Notes under the pieces: model-generated
What the model saw: the letters and a program-made list of their open reading frames with translations, nothing else
The model's database searches: none
What the model was told of the DNA's origin: nothing
DNA from: Methanomassiliicoccaceae archaeon UBA72
Lineage (GTDB): Archaea > Thermoplasmatota > Thermoplasmata > Methanomassiliicoccales > Methanomethylophilaceae
Direction of reading: 5' to 3'
Length of the DNA: 64,000 nucleotides
NCBI GenBank assembly: GCA_002509405.1
Contig: DAVO01000030.1
Span: 54,346-118,345 of the forward strand
Position numbers and translations under genes: made by a program
In this document: positions 43,454 through 52,709 of the stretch, in pieces
Layout: every line of letters starts with the position of its first letter
Numbering within the stretch: position 1 is the first letter of the stretch

Positions 43454-44310
43454 TTCTGTGCCCCCACGCTCTTTCCCGTGAGTTCTACGAATACGTCCTC
43501 AAGGTTGATGTTCCTTATCAGTACATTCTCTTCGCTGTCGAGGGATGAAACGAAGACCTTAGCTTCATCCCTGCTCTGGAAATACCTGTACTGGGTCTTT
43601 TTTTCGGACATGTATTCGACCGCGGTCGAACCCATTGCGTCACATAGTTTTTTCGGCTCATCCAAAGCGATCACCCTGCCCTGATCTATGATGCCGACTC
43701 TGTCGCACAGAGCCTCCGCCTCCTCTATATAATGGGTGGTCAGGAAGATCGTCGTACCCTTTCGGTTGAGGGACCTGACGACATCCCATAGGAGGCGCCT
43801 CGCGTTGATGTCGAGACCGGACGTGGGTTCATCCAGGAACAGGACCTTTGGCTCATGGAGGACGGCGCAGACTATGGCAACCCTTTTCTTCCAACCTCCC
43901 GAAAGCGAATCCACAGGCATTTCCAGATATTCATTCAGACCAAAGTAGTCCGAGAGCTCTTTGATCTTCCCTTCCCTCTCCCTCTTCGCCATCATATGAT
44001 ACATGGCATGAGAGACCATGTTCTCCATGACGGTCAGATCCTTGTCTAGGGAGATCTGCTGCTGTATGACTCCCATGCGGTTCTTCGCTTCCGTCGGGTC
44101 CTTCTTGATATCGAAACCGTCGACGATTATGGTTCCAGAATTATATCCTGTAAGTGTGGCCACGCACCTGACCGTCGTCGTCTTTCCGGCGCCGTTGGGT
44201 CCCAGGAAGCCGAACAGCTCTCCGTGGCGTATCCTCAGGTTCAAATTATCTATAGCTGTTTTATCCCCGTATTTTTTGACGAGGCCGTCAATGATGATGA
44301 TGTCATTCAT
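43450..44310 (-). CDS. ABC-2 exporter ATP-binding protein (DrrA type)
   Basis: The 286-residue ATPase has Walker A GPNGAGKTT, Q-loop in MGVIQQQISLD, a slightly altered signature LSGGWKKR, Walker B VLFLDEPTSGLD and the H-loop TTHYIEEAE. A C-terminal extension of about 75 residues, as in DrrA, follows. It starts near a dyad operator that contains its TATA box (44341-44348), so it is divergent from the binding-protein gene but controlled from the same spot. Confidence 0.9.
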   Translation of the reverse strand: MNDIIIIDGLVKKYGDKTAIDNLNLRIRHGELFGFLGPNGAGKTTTVRCVATLTGYNSGTIIVDGFDIKKDPTEAKNRMGVIQQQISLDKDLTVMENMVSHAMYHMMAKREREGKIKELSDYFGLNEYLEMPVDSLSGGWKKRVAIVCAVLHEPKVLFLDEPTSGLDINARRLLWDVVRSLNRKGTTIFLTTHYIEEAEALCDRVGIIDQGRVIALDEPKKLCDAMGSTAVEYMSEKKTQYRYFQSRDEAKVFVSSLDSEENVLIRNINLEDVFVELTGKSVGAQK

Positions 44311-44335
44311 TTAATCAACTCGGGACAAAACATAG

Positions 44336-44460
44336 TTGGATTATATATCCATATCCTTTGCGTATTAGGTTAATCCAGAATACCGATTATTCGATTTGGA
44401 TGTATAATCCATCATTATTAAATACAATTTACATTATGTCGTATTGGATGATACATCCAA
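44336..44460. promoter_or_regulatory. Divergent promoter with three 17-bp dyad operators
   Basis: Three 7-3-7 dyads: TTGGATTATATATCCAT (44336-44352), TTGGATGTATAATCCAT (44396-44412) and the perfect TTGGATGATACATCCAA (44444-44460). The first covers the TATA of the leftward ABC-2 ATPase gene. The last covers the expected start of the rightward transcript (TATA near 44417-44425) and ends eight bases before the binding-protein ATG. Confidence 0.8.
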
Positions 44461-44468
44461 GTGATCGA

Positions 44469-45797
44469 ATGGATATGAAAATCAAGATAATCACAATAGT
44501 CGCCGCGACGGCCGTCGTGGTCGGGGCGATTGGAGCGTATGCACTTCTCAACGACGCGGACGGCGACAGCGTCTATGTCGATGCATCACTGGCGATAATG
44601 GGGAATGCCAATGAAGATTCTAAGATCGACCAGGACGACCTTGACATTATTGAAGAAATAATCAGTGGCGAGACGGACCCCGCCGACCACCCATTGGCCG
44701 ACGCGAACAACGACGGAGACGTCGACCAGGAAGACGCGGACCTTCTTCGCGACATGATCGACCATAAATCCGGCATAACGATAAACGTGGTCTGTTCCAA
44801 TGCCGACGGGACCCCGTATGTACAGGATATAACATATCCGCTCAGAAGCACGGTTGTCGTTGGGACGAACCTTCTCTCTACATGCATCCAGGTAGGCGCG
44901 GCAGACTATATCGTCGGTTACACAAAGACAAATTACGGTGTCGCCCACGCACCCGTGATAGATAACGCGACGTGCATCGGAGGGTCAATCTTCGATCTGA
45001 ACACTGACACCTCAATAACAAACTTCCAGAATCTAGACGCACAAAAGGGGATTGATGCAGTGATTACGATGCCCTCAGTTTCATATCTCAAGACGTCTGC
45101 GGCGTACATCTCCGGCGCGGGGATACCCATCCTCAGGATTGATTCCTCGGACGGAATGGATTCTGTCGGCGGAGCGCTCACAATCGGATACATCTACGGA
45201 AGCGAGACCGAGAAAACCTCTTACGAATTCGCCGAGCTCAGCTATGCGGTGCTGGAAGAAATCACAGAAAGAGTGAGTGGATTGGAAGAATCGGAGAAGA
45301 AGACCTTCATGGCAATCACAATGGGATACTATATCAGCCAGACCGACTCCGCGTATACAGGGGTTTGCGAGTACGCAGGCGGAAGCACGGTGACGACGCT
45401 GGAGGGCACTGGTTCGGTCAAGATAAACGGCGGCGACGAATATTATCTCAACTGGAGCCCCGACTACATAATCAGCTTCAGGACGCTGGATTATTCGATT
45501 GACTACACCGATATCTCAAGCAACAGCACGAAGACCCCGCAGGAAACATGGGACCAGTATTCCGGTTATTTCGACATGATGGGAGAGTCGTATGAAAACC
45601 TGGTGTACATCAACACCAGCATGCCTGTGACTTGCAGGATGGCATACATCGCCGAGATATTCTACCCAGACCTCTTTGAAGAGGGGTACGGGGACAGCGT
45701 GCACCAGCAGTTTGTGGACAATTATATGGGGTATCTCGGTGACTTCGATGTCACCAAGGACATGACCACGATGATAACCTATGCGGATGTGTCATAA
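44469..45797 (+). CDS. Dockerin-containing substrate-binding protein of a FecCD/BtuCD-type importer
   Basis: The 442-residue protein has an N-terminal signal anchor (IKIITIVAATAVVVGAIGAY, residues 5-24) without a lipobox cysteine. Residues about 43-98 form two dockerin type I calcium-loop repeats (NANEDSKIDQDDLDII and ANNDGDVDQEDADLL). Residues 105-442 are a class III (BtuF/FhuD-like) periplasmic-binding domain with two lobes. It captures a metal complex outside the cell for the ATPase and two permeases downstream. The dockerin would let it attach to a cohesin or stabilise it; this is unusual for such a protein. Start ATG at 44469 or 44475. Confidence 0.85.
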   Translation: MDMKIKIITIVAATAVVVGAIGAYALLNDADGDSVYVDASLAIMGNANEDSKIDQDDLDIIEEIISGETDPADHPLADANNDGDVDQEDADLLRDMIDHKSGITINVVCSNADGTPYVQDITYPLRSTVVVGTNLLSTCIQVGAADYIVGYTKTNYGVAHAPVIDNATCIGGSIFDLNTDTSITNFQNLDAQKGIDAVITMPSVSYLKTSAAYISGAGIPILRIDSSDGMDSVGGALTIGYIYGSETEKTSYEFAELSYAVLEEITERVSGLEESEKKTFMAITMGYYISQTDSAYTGVCEYAGGSTVTTLEGTGSVKINGGDEYYLNWSPDYIISFRTLDYSIDYTDISSNSTKTPQETWDQYSGYFDMMGESYENLVYINTSMPVTCRMAYIAEIFYPDLFEEGYGDSVHQQFVDNYMGYLGDFDVTKDMTTMITYADVS

Positions 45798-45834
45798 ATG
45801 GGAGTATTCCCCCTCTTTTTTTGAGAGTGATCAC

Positions 45835-46632
45835 ATGGAGATGAAGGCCGTCGATCTGGGTTTCAGGTATTATGATAATGTGATATTGAGCGATGTCAAC
45901 GTAGACCTCGAAGGCAACAAAATGGTGTCGATAATAGGTCCCAACGGAGTCGGAAAGACCACGCTCATTCACTGCTTCAGTAAGATACTGAAGCCCACAG
46001 ACGGACGGGTGTATGTAAACGGAAAAGATATCGAAGATTACAAACTGAAGGAACTGGCTAAAATAATCGCATACGTCCCGTGCACTTCGCTGGACACATT
46101 CCCCCTGACCGTAACGGACACGGTTCTTTTGGGAAGAAATCCCCACAGTAAATGGGGGTCCCTGAACAGGGACCTGGAGAAGGTGCAGGAGACATTGCGG
46201 CTGCTGGGGATCGAGGATCTTGCCATGAGACCTTTCAACGAGCTTTCGGCAGGGCAACGTCAAAAAGTGGTGCTCGCCAGAGGGCTCGTGCAAGAGTCCC
46301 AGATATTGCTTCTGGACGAACCCACGGCGAACCTGGACATCAAACACCAAATGGGCGTTACCAGATTGCTGCGTGACTACTCGCACAAGCAGGGCATAAT
46401 GGTGATAATGATCAGCCATGACCTCAACATCGCTGCAAAGTATTCTGACGAAGTCATCATGTTGTACGGGGGGAACATATTCGCCAAGGGGTCGCCGAAG
46501 GACACAATCAATCCGGAGAACATAGAGGCTGTGTACGGTGTCAGGTCGAAAACCGTCATCAATAACGGTCGGCCGCATGTGATCCTCGAAGATGACGACG
46601 ACCCGAAAACAAACATCTGCGCGGGTGCTTGA
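45835..46632 (+). CDS. FecE/BtuD-type ABC importer ATPase
   Basis: The 265-residue ATPase has Walker A GPNGVGKTT, the Q-loop segment AYVPCTS (where the usual glutamine is replaced by cysteine or proline), signature LSAGQRQKV, Walker B ILLLDEPTANLD and H-loop ISHDLN. This family drives uptake of siderophores, haem and cobalamin. Of the frame that opens at 45781, the ATG at 45835 is preferred because it follows GAGAGTGATCAC. The gene overlaps the permease start. The odd Q-loop deserves a check but many FecE-like proteins vary there. Confidence 0.9.
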   Translation: MEMKAVDLGFRYYDNVILSDVNVDLEGNKMVSIIGPNGVGKTTLIHCFSKILKPTDGRVYVNGKDIEDYKLKELAKIIAYVPCTSLDTFPLTVTDTVLLGRNPHSKWGSLNRDLEKVQETLRLLGIEDLAMRPFNELSAGQRQKVVLARGLVQESQILLLDEPTANLDIKHQMGVTRLLRDYSHKQGIMVIMISHDLNIAAKYSDEVIMLYGGNIFAKGSPKDTINPENIEAVYGVRSKTVINNGRPHVILEDDDDPKTNICAGA

Positions 46633-47710
46633 ATTGCCTGACGAAAAGGGGCTCGTCGAGGCATACCGTCACAATCTGTTCCTCAAAGTCGTTTTCATAA
46701 TATCATGCTTCGCCGTGCTTATGCTGGTCATAGGTTACTCCCTGGCGGTCGGCCAGGGAATCACCGTGTCAGAGTCGTACGAGATAATGATGAAACATCT
46801 TGCCGGAGAGATATATCCGCTCAGGTCCGAAATGTGGTGGAAGGACTACTTCATCTGGAACAATGTGATGCCTCGCGTGGTCGTCGGAATAATAGGCGGC
46901 TGCGGTCTGGCTGCATGTGGAGCCGTCATGCAGAGCATCATGAGCAATCCTCTGGCCGATCCCTACACCACGGGGATATCTTCAGGTGCCTGCTTCGGTG
47001 CGGTGGCATCCCTGATAGCAGGAGTCTCGTTCGCATCGCTGGGCAGCGGATACACCACCGTGACCAATGCTTTCATAGGCGCATTGGTTCCGACTATGAT
47101 CGTCATACTGATAAGCAGGCGCATAAACGCGACCCCCGCAACACTGATTCTGATAGGGGTCGCGATATCTTACTTCTTCAATGCGGCCGTGACTCTCATG
47201 ATGGTTACTGCGACCGCCGAGGATCTGCAGGCCGCATATCTCTGGCAGGTCGGAACCCTGACAGGCATGACATGGAGCAGCGTACCGCTGATGCTGGTCA
47301 TAACGGCGGCGGGTTCCGCCGTGGCGATGCTGTTTTCCAAAAACATGAATCTGCTCACGATGGGAGAGAACAGCGCAAAGAGCATGGGTCTGGACGTTGA
47401 ACAGTTCAGAATGCTGTGCTTGATTATGGTGGCGGTAATGACGGCTGCCATCGTGAGTTTCACAGGCATACTGGGTTTTGTAGGTCTCATATCCCCTCAC
47501 ATCACCAGGCTGGTGATAGGTTCGGACAACAGGGTGGTCATTCCCGCTTCCATGATTGTCGGCGCGCTGATGCTGGTCTCATGCGATCTCATCTCGCGTT
47601 TGGTGTCAAATATTACAGACATCCCCGTTGGCGTGGTCCTGTCCTTGCTGTGCAGCCCGATATTCCTGCTGATGGTGACCGGATTAAAGAGAGGGAGGGG
47701 CGTGTACTGA
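46625..47710 (+). CDS. FecCD-family ABC importer permease 1
   Basis: About 361 residues with roughly nine to ten membrane segments and the family blocks RVVVGIIGGCGLAACGAVMQ, MSNPLADPYTTGISSGACFGAV and FTGILGFVGLISPHITRLVIG. These match BtuC/FhuB/FecCD permeases. The start is taken as GTG at 46625, overlapping the ATPase end; a TTG at 46634 is also possible. The next permease overlaps by one base. The two permeases differ enough to form a heterodimer. Confidence 0.88.
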   Translation: MLELPDEKGLVEAYRHNLFLKVVFIISCFAVLMLVIGYSLAVGQGITVSESYEIMMKHLAGEIYPLRSEMWWKDYFIWNNVMPRVVVGIIGGCGLAACGAVMQSIMSNPLADPYTTGISSGACFGAVASLIAGVSFASLGSGYTTVTNAFIGALVPTMIVILISRRINATPATLILIGVAISYFFNAAVTLMMVTATAEDLQAAYLWQVGTLTGMTWSSVPLMLVITAAGSAVAMLFSKNMNLLTMGENSAKSMGLDVEQFRMLCLIMVAVMTAAIVSFTGILGFVGLISPHITRLVIGSDNRVVIPASMIVGALMLVSCDLISRLVSNITDIPVGVVLSLLCSPIFLLMVTGLKRGRGVY

Positions 47711-48777
47711 TGGTTCATGAGCAGATCTATGGATTCGTGGAGAAGTATTGCCACGAGAATCACAAGAAAATCGTTTTTACAATAACCTGTCTGATACTAG
47801 CCATATTTGTCTTTTTCCTGACAATCTCCATCGGAAAATACGAGCTGTCTTTCGGCGAGTCGTATAGGATATTTGTCGACAATCTTTTCGGAAACGGTCA
47901 GGCTACAACAGAGAACATGATCATCTGGGAATACCGTGTCCCCCGAGCCCTCATGGGCATATTCGTCGGGGCATCGCTGGCAGTGGGCGGCGCGGTCATG
48001 CAGAACCTGATGATGAACCCGCTTGCGGAACCGTATACCATGGGCATTTCGTCCGGTGCCTTCCTCGGTGCCGTGCTGTCGATAACATGCGGTATATCCA
48101 TCATCCCGTTCCTCGGCGGAGACGACGCCACGGTATTGAACGCATTCATCCTTTCGCTCGCGCCGGTATTTCTGATCGTAGCAATATCCAAATTCAGAAA
48201 GACCACGCCTACGACCATGATACTGTGCGGGGTGGCCATAATGTACGCATTCAGTTCGGTATCGACGATGCTGATGGTCTTGGCGGACCCTGAGCATCTC
48301 TCGGACGCATATTCGTGGCGCGTCGGAGTCCTCGGTAAGGCCTCGTGGGACAGCCTGATGCTGGTAACTCCCTCGATGACGATCCTCATTGCGATATTGT
48401 TACTCTTCGCGGGAAAGATCAATACGATGTCCATAGGAGACAAGGGAGCAATCTCGCTGGGCACAGACCCATACCGGACCAGGCTCGTCTGCCTGGTCCT
48501 GGTCGCGTTGCTTACGGCATTCGCTGTCAGCTTCACCGGCACGATCGGATTCGTCGGCCTCGTGGCCCCACATATAGTCAGGACGTTCATTGGATCGAAC
48601 AACACGTATCTTCTGCCGGCATGTGCGGGATTCGGAGGCATATTCCTCCTTGTGATGGACTCAATAGCCAAAGTGATAAGCGAGACCGGGCTACCCGTAG
48701 GTGTCATATCCGCGATGGTCGGGGGCCCCCTCTTCATATACATACTGGTACAGAGGAAGCGCAGGATATGGTACTGA
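47710..48777 (+). CDS. FecCD-family ABC importer permease 2
   Basis: The 355-residue protein starts MVHEQIYGFVEKYC, its ATG overlapping the previous stop (TGATG). It has the same family blocks as its partner: RVPRALMGIFVGASLAVGGAVMQ, MMNPLAEPYTMGISSGAFLGAV and FTGTIGFVGLVAPHIVRTFIG. It forms the membrane channel with permease 1. It ends before a nested hairpin that separates it from the convergent CobN-like gene. Confidence 0.9.
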   Translation: MVHEQIYGFVEKYCHENHKKIVFTITCLILAIFVFFLTISIGKYELSFGESYRIFVDNLFGNGQATTENMIIWEYRVPRALMGIFVGASLAVGGAVMQNLMMNPLAEPYTMGISSGAFLGAVLSITCGISIIPFLGGDDATVLNAFILSLAPVFLIVAISKFRKTTPTTMILCGVAIMYAFSSVSTMLMVLADPEHLSDAYSWRVGVLGKASWDSLMLVTPSMTILIAILLLFAGKINTMSIGDKGAISLGTDPYRTRLVCLVLVALLTAFAVSFTGTIGFVGLVAPHIVRTFIGSNNTYLLPACAGFGGIFLLVMDSIAKVISETGLPVGVISAMVGGPLFIYILVQRKRRIWY

Positions 48778-48785
48778 TCATCCAA

Positions 48786-48826
48786 CGTCCGGGGAAAAGC
48801 GGGGCAATGGCCCCGTACCCCGGACG
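48786..48826. terminator. Nested hairpin between convergent transcripts
   Basis: An outer 9-bp stem CGTCCGGGG/CCCCGGACG (48786-48794 with 48818-48826) encloses a second stem GGGGC/GCCCC (48801-48805 with 48810-48814). It lies between the permease and the CobN-like stop codons and could stop transcription from both sides. Confidence 0.65.
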
Positions 48827-48843
48827 GCCACATATATACAGGC

Positions 48844-51800
48844 TCAGCGGTCGTTGACCTCTTCGATACGCTCTTCCAGGCCCAGGAATATTTCCTTCAT
48901 TTTCTCGAGTGTTTTCGGGTCGGCGTCCCACATACCCCTGTCGCAGGCCTCCATGAGGCGGTTCATCATGTCCATCATGGCGTGAGGATTTTCGTCCTTC
49001 ATCCATTCGCGCGTATCGTCGTCGAACAGATACTTCTCGGCAAGCTTCTCGTACATCCAGTCATCTACTGTTTCGGAAGTGGCGTCCCATCCGAACATGT
49101 ATTCAGTAAGGTTGGCTACCTCTGCAACCCCCCTGTAACCGTGCCGTTTCAACCCCTCTATGAATTTCGGATTTAGCACTTTGCTCCTGAAAACGAACTG
49201 AAGCTCTTCTCTGGTGCTTCTCAACCTAACCTTGTCGGGATTCGAACCGTCGCCGATCAAAGATATCGCGTCCTTTTTGCCGTATGCTCTGACAAAGGAG
49301 TTGAGCCCTCCTAGATATCCGTATACATCGTCCATGTCCAAGACGTCGATCTCCCTGTCGGGCATATTTTTAATGGTCACGCCGACATTGGAGAACCTCT
49401 TGACGAACTGGTCCCTCATGCTCTCCCCGGTAACGCCGCGCCCGTAAGCGTAGCTCCCCCAGGAGATGTAGATGTCGGCAAGGTCCTGAACGGTCTTCCA
49501 ATCGCCGGTCTCCACGGCATGGTTCACACCGGGACCGTATCCTCCGGGCGGGCAGCCGAAAATACGCACGAGTCCCTCCTTTCTCGCTTGTTCAGCCGAC
49601 AGCCCCTTCTCTATGCCCTCCACGATATCTTTGCGCAGATTCGCCGCCAGGTAGTTCTCTTCCCCGGACTCGTCCAGGCCCGCCGCTATTCTCACGGCGT
49701 CATCTATCAGGTCTATCAGGTTTGGGAAAGTATCTCTGAACAATCCTGTGATGCGGACGGTCACATCTATGCGCGGCCTCCCAAGCTCGGACAGGGGGAC
49801 CGGCTCCAGCCCGACGACCTGCCCTCCGACCTTGGACCAGACAGGCCTTATGCCCATCAGCCACAGTATGTAGGCGACGTCATCCCCGTTGGTTTTCATG
49901 GTATCGGTCGCCCATATGATGAAGCCCACCTCGCGGGGATAGTGCCCGGTTTCATCGACACAACGCTCGACCATCTGGTCTGCCATCTTTTTACCTATCT
50001 CCCAGGAAGACGGGGGAGGGACTATGTCGGGGTCGATGCCGTAATAGTTCCTGCCCATCGGAAGTATGTGGGCATTCCCTCTAGTGGGGGCCCCAGACGG
50101 GCCCGGGAGGACATAACCTCCGTTACATCCGTGGATGAGGCTGTCCATCTCGTCGGTCATCCTCATGATGTTGCCTGACAGGGAATCGCAGATATAGCCT
50201 ATCGAAGACTCGAGGTCCGGCGACATGCCTCCGGCGGCCTCTTTCGCAAGCCTCAGACAAACGTCTTTTTCATATTCTGCGGACCTCATCGCGGTCAGCA
50301 GGCCGAGCAAGTCTTTTTCCAAAGAATCGGCAATGACGGAATTCAGCTCGCCCTCCCAGACCTCGGACGGACTGCCGAGGAGGTTGTCAATGCTATATCC
50401 CCGCACCTCCGCAAAAGAATCTCTGAGCGAGGGGACGTCCCCGTTCCGTAGCCTCATTATGGAATAAATCGTCTCGTCGAGGCGGTCCCCCTCAGGGGCC
50501 CTACCCAATATGTGGAGCCCGTCCCGGATCAACGCGTCTTTGATGTCTGTAAGATATGAGTGCAGATCGTCGAGGTGGTCTTCGAATTCCTCCGCAGAAA
50601 TGTTTTCGGAGATACTCAGGTCTCCGAACATTTTCGCTTCGCGGATGCCGTTCAAAACCCGTTCTACAAGTGCCTTTCTTTTTTCGCCACCAGAATTCCT
50701 TGCTTTGAAGTACTCCTGCAGAGCGTTGTCGATTGCGGACAGCTCGTCGTACGAGCCTGCCCTTGCCATAGTAGGGCACATATGACCTATAAGCACGGCC
50801 TCAGAGCGTCTTTTACACTGAATTCCTTCTCCTGGGTCGTCGATTATGTACGGGTATATGTGCGGAATACCGTCGAGCACGATGTCTGGAAAGCATTTAG
50901 AAGAAAGGCCGACACTCTTGCCGGGGAGCCACTCGAGAGTACCGTGGGTCCCCATATGGAAGACGATGTCCGTCTCGAAGTCGAACTTAAGCCATCTGTA
51001 AAACATCAGATATTGATGGGGCATCGGCACCACGGGGTCGTGATAGACGGACTCCATCTGATCTGCCCAAGACCTCAGGGGCTGATAACCGATGAATATG
51101 TTTCCGTTCAGCAGGCCAGGGATGACGAATTCGCTGTTTTCGACGCATACCGTCCCTGGAGGCTTACCCCAATTATCCTCCATCAGTCGTCTGTTGAAAT
51201 CGGATAGTTTCGAGTAGTATCGTCTGTACTCCTTCAGACTGGTCATGTCCGCAGCCTTCTCTTTTACCCTTTCGGGGGAAGACCATTCGAGGTCGTTCGT
51301 GATATTGTCCAGGATCTCATCGATAAGGGCCCTCCCGTTGAGGGGCACGTGATCCACAGTATATCCCTCCCTGTCGAATCTTAAGAGCATATCGTTCACG
51401 CTTTCGATCGTGTCGAGGCCCGCCGCGTTCCCTATGCGTCCCGATTCCGGACGGGACTGGTACATAAGTATCGCAACCTTGCGTTCCGAGGCTGGTTTCA
51501 TAGACAGCTTCGCCCAGCATTTTGCGACATTGGAGAGATGTTCTATCCTGTCCTCTATAGGGGAGTACCTCTTAGCTCCGCCCAGGCCCCCTTCGTTGCT
51601 CCCGATAGGCACGGTTATGATCTGGCCGTCGACCTCCGGCCACACCACGCACATCTTCAGCTCGCCGTTGCTGAGTCCCGAAGCGCTCTCCTCGTAGTCC
51701 GAAAAACGGCCGCCCACAGTCATGGCCTGTATAACCGGGACGTCCGTCAGGTAATGGTAGAAATTCTGTCCATCGGGAGTGTAGACGCCCGAACAGTCTC

Positions 51801-52584
51801 TAGAATTGTTGAGCTGCGAGAATGGCGTCGCCATTATAATCGCGTCCGCCCTGCATCTTTTCCCGTCCATGAGGTATTTCTTGACCACCGAAAGGGTGCC
51901 ATCGCTCCCATGGGAGCTGCTGACCCTGGTGCTGAAGAAAACTGGTATGACGTTTACGTCTATCGATTCAAGCTTTCTGATGAGCATATCGATATGTTCC
52001 TGATTGTCATATATCCATAGATTGGACGTGTAGAGTATCCCGACGGTGGGTCGGCCGGGGACCAGGTGTTCCAGGTATTCTTTCAGTTCCACGTCCCGAG
52101 GGCAATCGGGATGATATATGCCGTCCTCTCTGCTTTTTATCGGTTCCGGGACGGCCCCCTCGCCGGTAAGCCTGTTGTGAAGCCACTGGATTATGCCCTT
52201 GTCGTTCTCTCCGCCTCTGTTGCCGATATATTCGCCCAGCAATTTGAAATCTTCATCAGAGCCTTTGAACAGGTCGCGGTACATTAGGCGCACCTCCACG
52301 TTCCCGGTATAAATCATTACATACCCTGGGCATCCCGCTAGTACGCTTTCGAGCGGGGCGAACCTCCTCATCCGCGACGGTTCGGCCATGCACCTCATCA
52401 AAACAAGGTCAGCAACCTTGGACCTGCGCACAAGTTCCTGATACAAGAGCGGATCATCGTCTGCATCCTCCCCGTTAACGCAAAACAGTTCGACATCCCA
52501 TTTTTTCTCCAGGGAAATCTCCCTTGCGGGCCCCTCCATGTTGTTGGCGTCCGAACTTTGAACCGAAATATAAACGACTTTCAT
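48844..52584 (-). CDS. cobN: CobN/BchH-type metal chelatase large subunit
   Basis: The 1246-residue protein has the length and blocks of the CobN-Mg chelatase family: TVGILYTSNLWIYDN, VFHMGTHGTLEWLPGKSVGLS (about residues 540-560), IYPYIIDDPGEGIQCKRRSEAV, DPDIVPPPSSWEIGK, and near the end RIFGCPPGGYGPGVNHAVETGDW, WGSYAYGRG and AEVANLTEYMFGWDATSETVDDW. The family puts cobalt or magnesium into tetrapyrroles together with AAA+ partners, here encoded divergently. Which metal and ring are used is unknown; archaea make cobalamin by another (CbiK/X) route, so a separate use is plausible. It carries a 17-bp dyad at its promoter. Confidence 0.93.
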   Translation of the reverse strand: MKVVYISVQSSDANNMEGPAREISLEKKWDVELFCVNGEDADDDPLLYQELVRRSKVADLVLMRCMAEPSRMRRFAPLESVLAGCPGYVMIYTGNVEVRLMYRDLFKGSDEDFKLLGEYIGNRGGENDKGIIQWLHNRLTGEGAVPEPIKSREDGIYHPDCPRDVELKEYLEHLVPGRPTVGILYTSNLWIYDNQEHIDMLIRKLESIDVNVIPVFFSTRVSSSHGSDGTLSVVKKYLMDGKRCRADAIIMATPFSQLNNSRDCSGVYTPDGQNFYHYLTDVPVIQAMTVGGRFSDYEESASGLSNGELKMCVVWPEVDGQIITVPIGSNEGGLGGAKRYSPIEDRIEHLSNVAKCWAKLSMKPASERKVAILMYQSRPESGRIGNAAGLDTIESVNDMLLRFDREGYTVDHVPLNGRALIDEILDNITNDLEWSSPERVKEKAADMTSLKEYRRYYSKLSDFNRRLMEDNWGKPPGTVCVENSEFVIPGLLNGNIFIGYQPLRSWADQMESVYHDPVVPMPHQYLMFYRWLKFDFETDIVFHMGTHGTLEWLPGKSVGLSSKCFPDIVLDGIPHIYPYIIDDPGEGIQCKRRSEAVLIGHMCPTMARAGSYDELSAIDNALQEYFKARNSGGEKRKALVERVLNGIREAKMFGDLSISENISAEEFEDHLDDLHSYLTDIKDALIRDGLHILGRAPEGDRLDETIYSIMRLRNGDVPSLRDSFAEVRGYSIDNLLGSPSEVWEGELNSVIADSLEKDLLGLLTAMRSAEYEKDVCLRLAKEAAGGMSPDLESSIGYICDSLSGNIMRMTDEMDSLIHGCNGGYVLPGPSGAPTRGNAHILPMGRNYYGIDPDIVPPPSSWEIGKKMADQMVERCVDETGHYPREVGFIIWATDTMKTNGDDVAYILWLMGIRPVWSKVGGQVVGLEPVPLSELGRPRIDVTVRITGLFRDTFPNLIDLIDDAVRIAAGLDESGEENYLAANLRKDIVEGIEKGLSAEQARKEGLVRIFGCPPGGYGPGVNHAVETGDWKTVQDLADIYISWGSYAYGRGVTGESMRDQFVKRFSNVGVTIKNMPDREIDVLDMDDVYGYLGGLNSFVRAYGKKDAISLIGDGSNPDKVRLRSTREELQFVFRSKVLNPKFIEGLKRHGYRGVAEVANLTEYMFGWDATSETVDDWMYEKLAEKYLFDDDTREWMKDENPHAMMDMMNRLMEACDRGMWDADPKTLEKMKEIFLGLEERIEEVNDR

Positions 52585-52595
52585 ATTTTCAAAGA

Positions 52596-52694
52596 TTGGA
52601 TGTATGAGCCAATATAAATAAATTCAATGTACCAGTATTGCTTTATATCCCTCAAATGAAGGTTTATTATATGTAAATTGGATATATACGCCAA
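52596..52694. promoter_or_regulatory. Divergent promoter of cobN and chlI with two 17-bp dyads
   Basis: TTGGATGTATGAGCCAA (52596-52612) lies between the cobN TATA (minus strand, about 52612-52622) and its ATG; TTGGATATATACGCCAA (52678-52694) lies between the plus-strand TATA (TTTATTATATG, 52663-52673) and the ChlI-like start at 52710. Both match the dyads at 39168 and 44336-44460. They cover the likely transcription starts. Confidence 0.78.
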
Positions 52695-52709
52695 TAGGTT
52701 GGGAATCAC

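Noticed and set aside
52585..52709. Cobalamin riboswitch before cobN
   Set aside because: The gap is only 125 bases, AT-rich and filled by two dyads and TATA boxes; no B12-box-like sequence is present.
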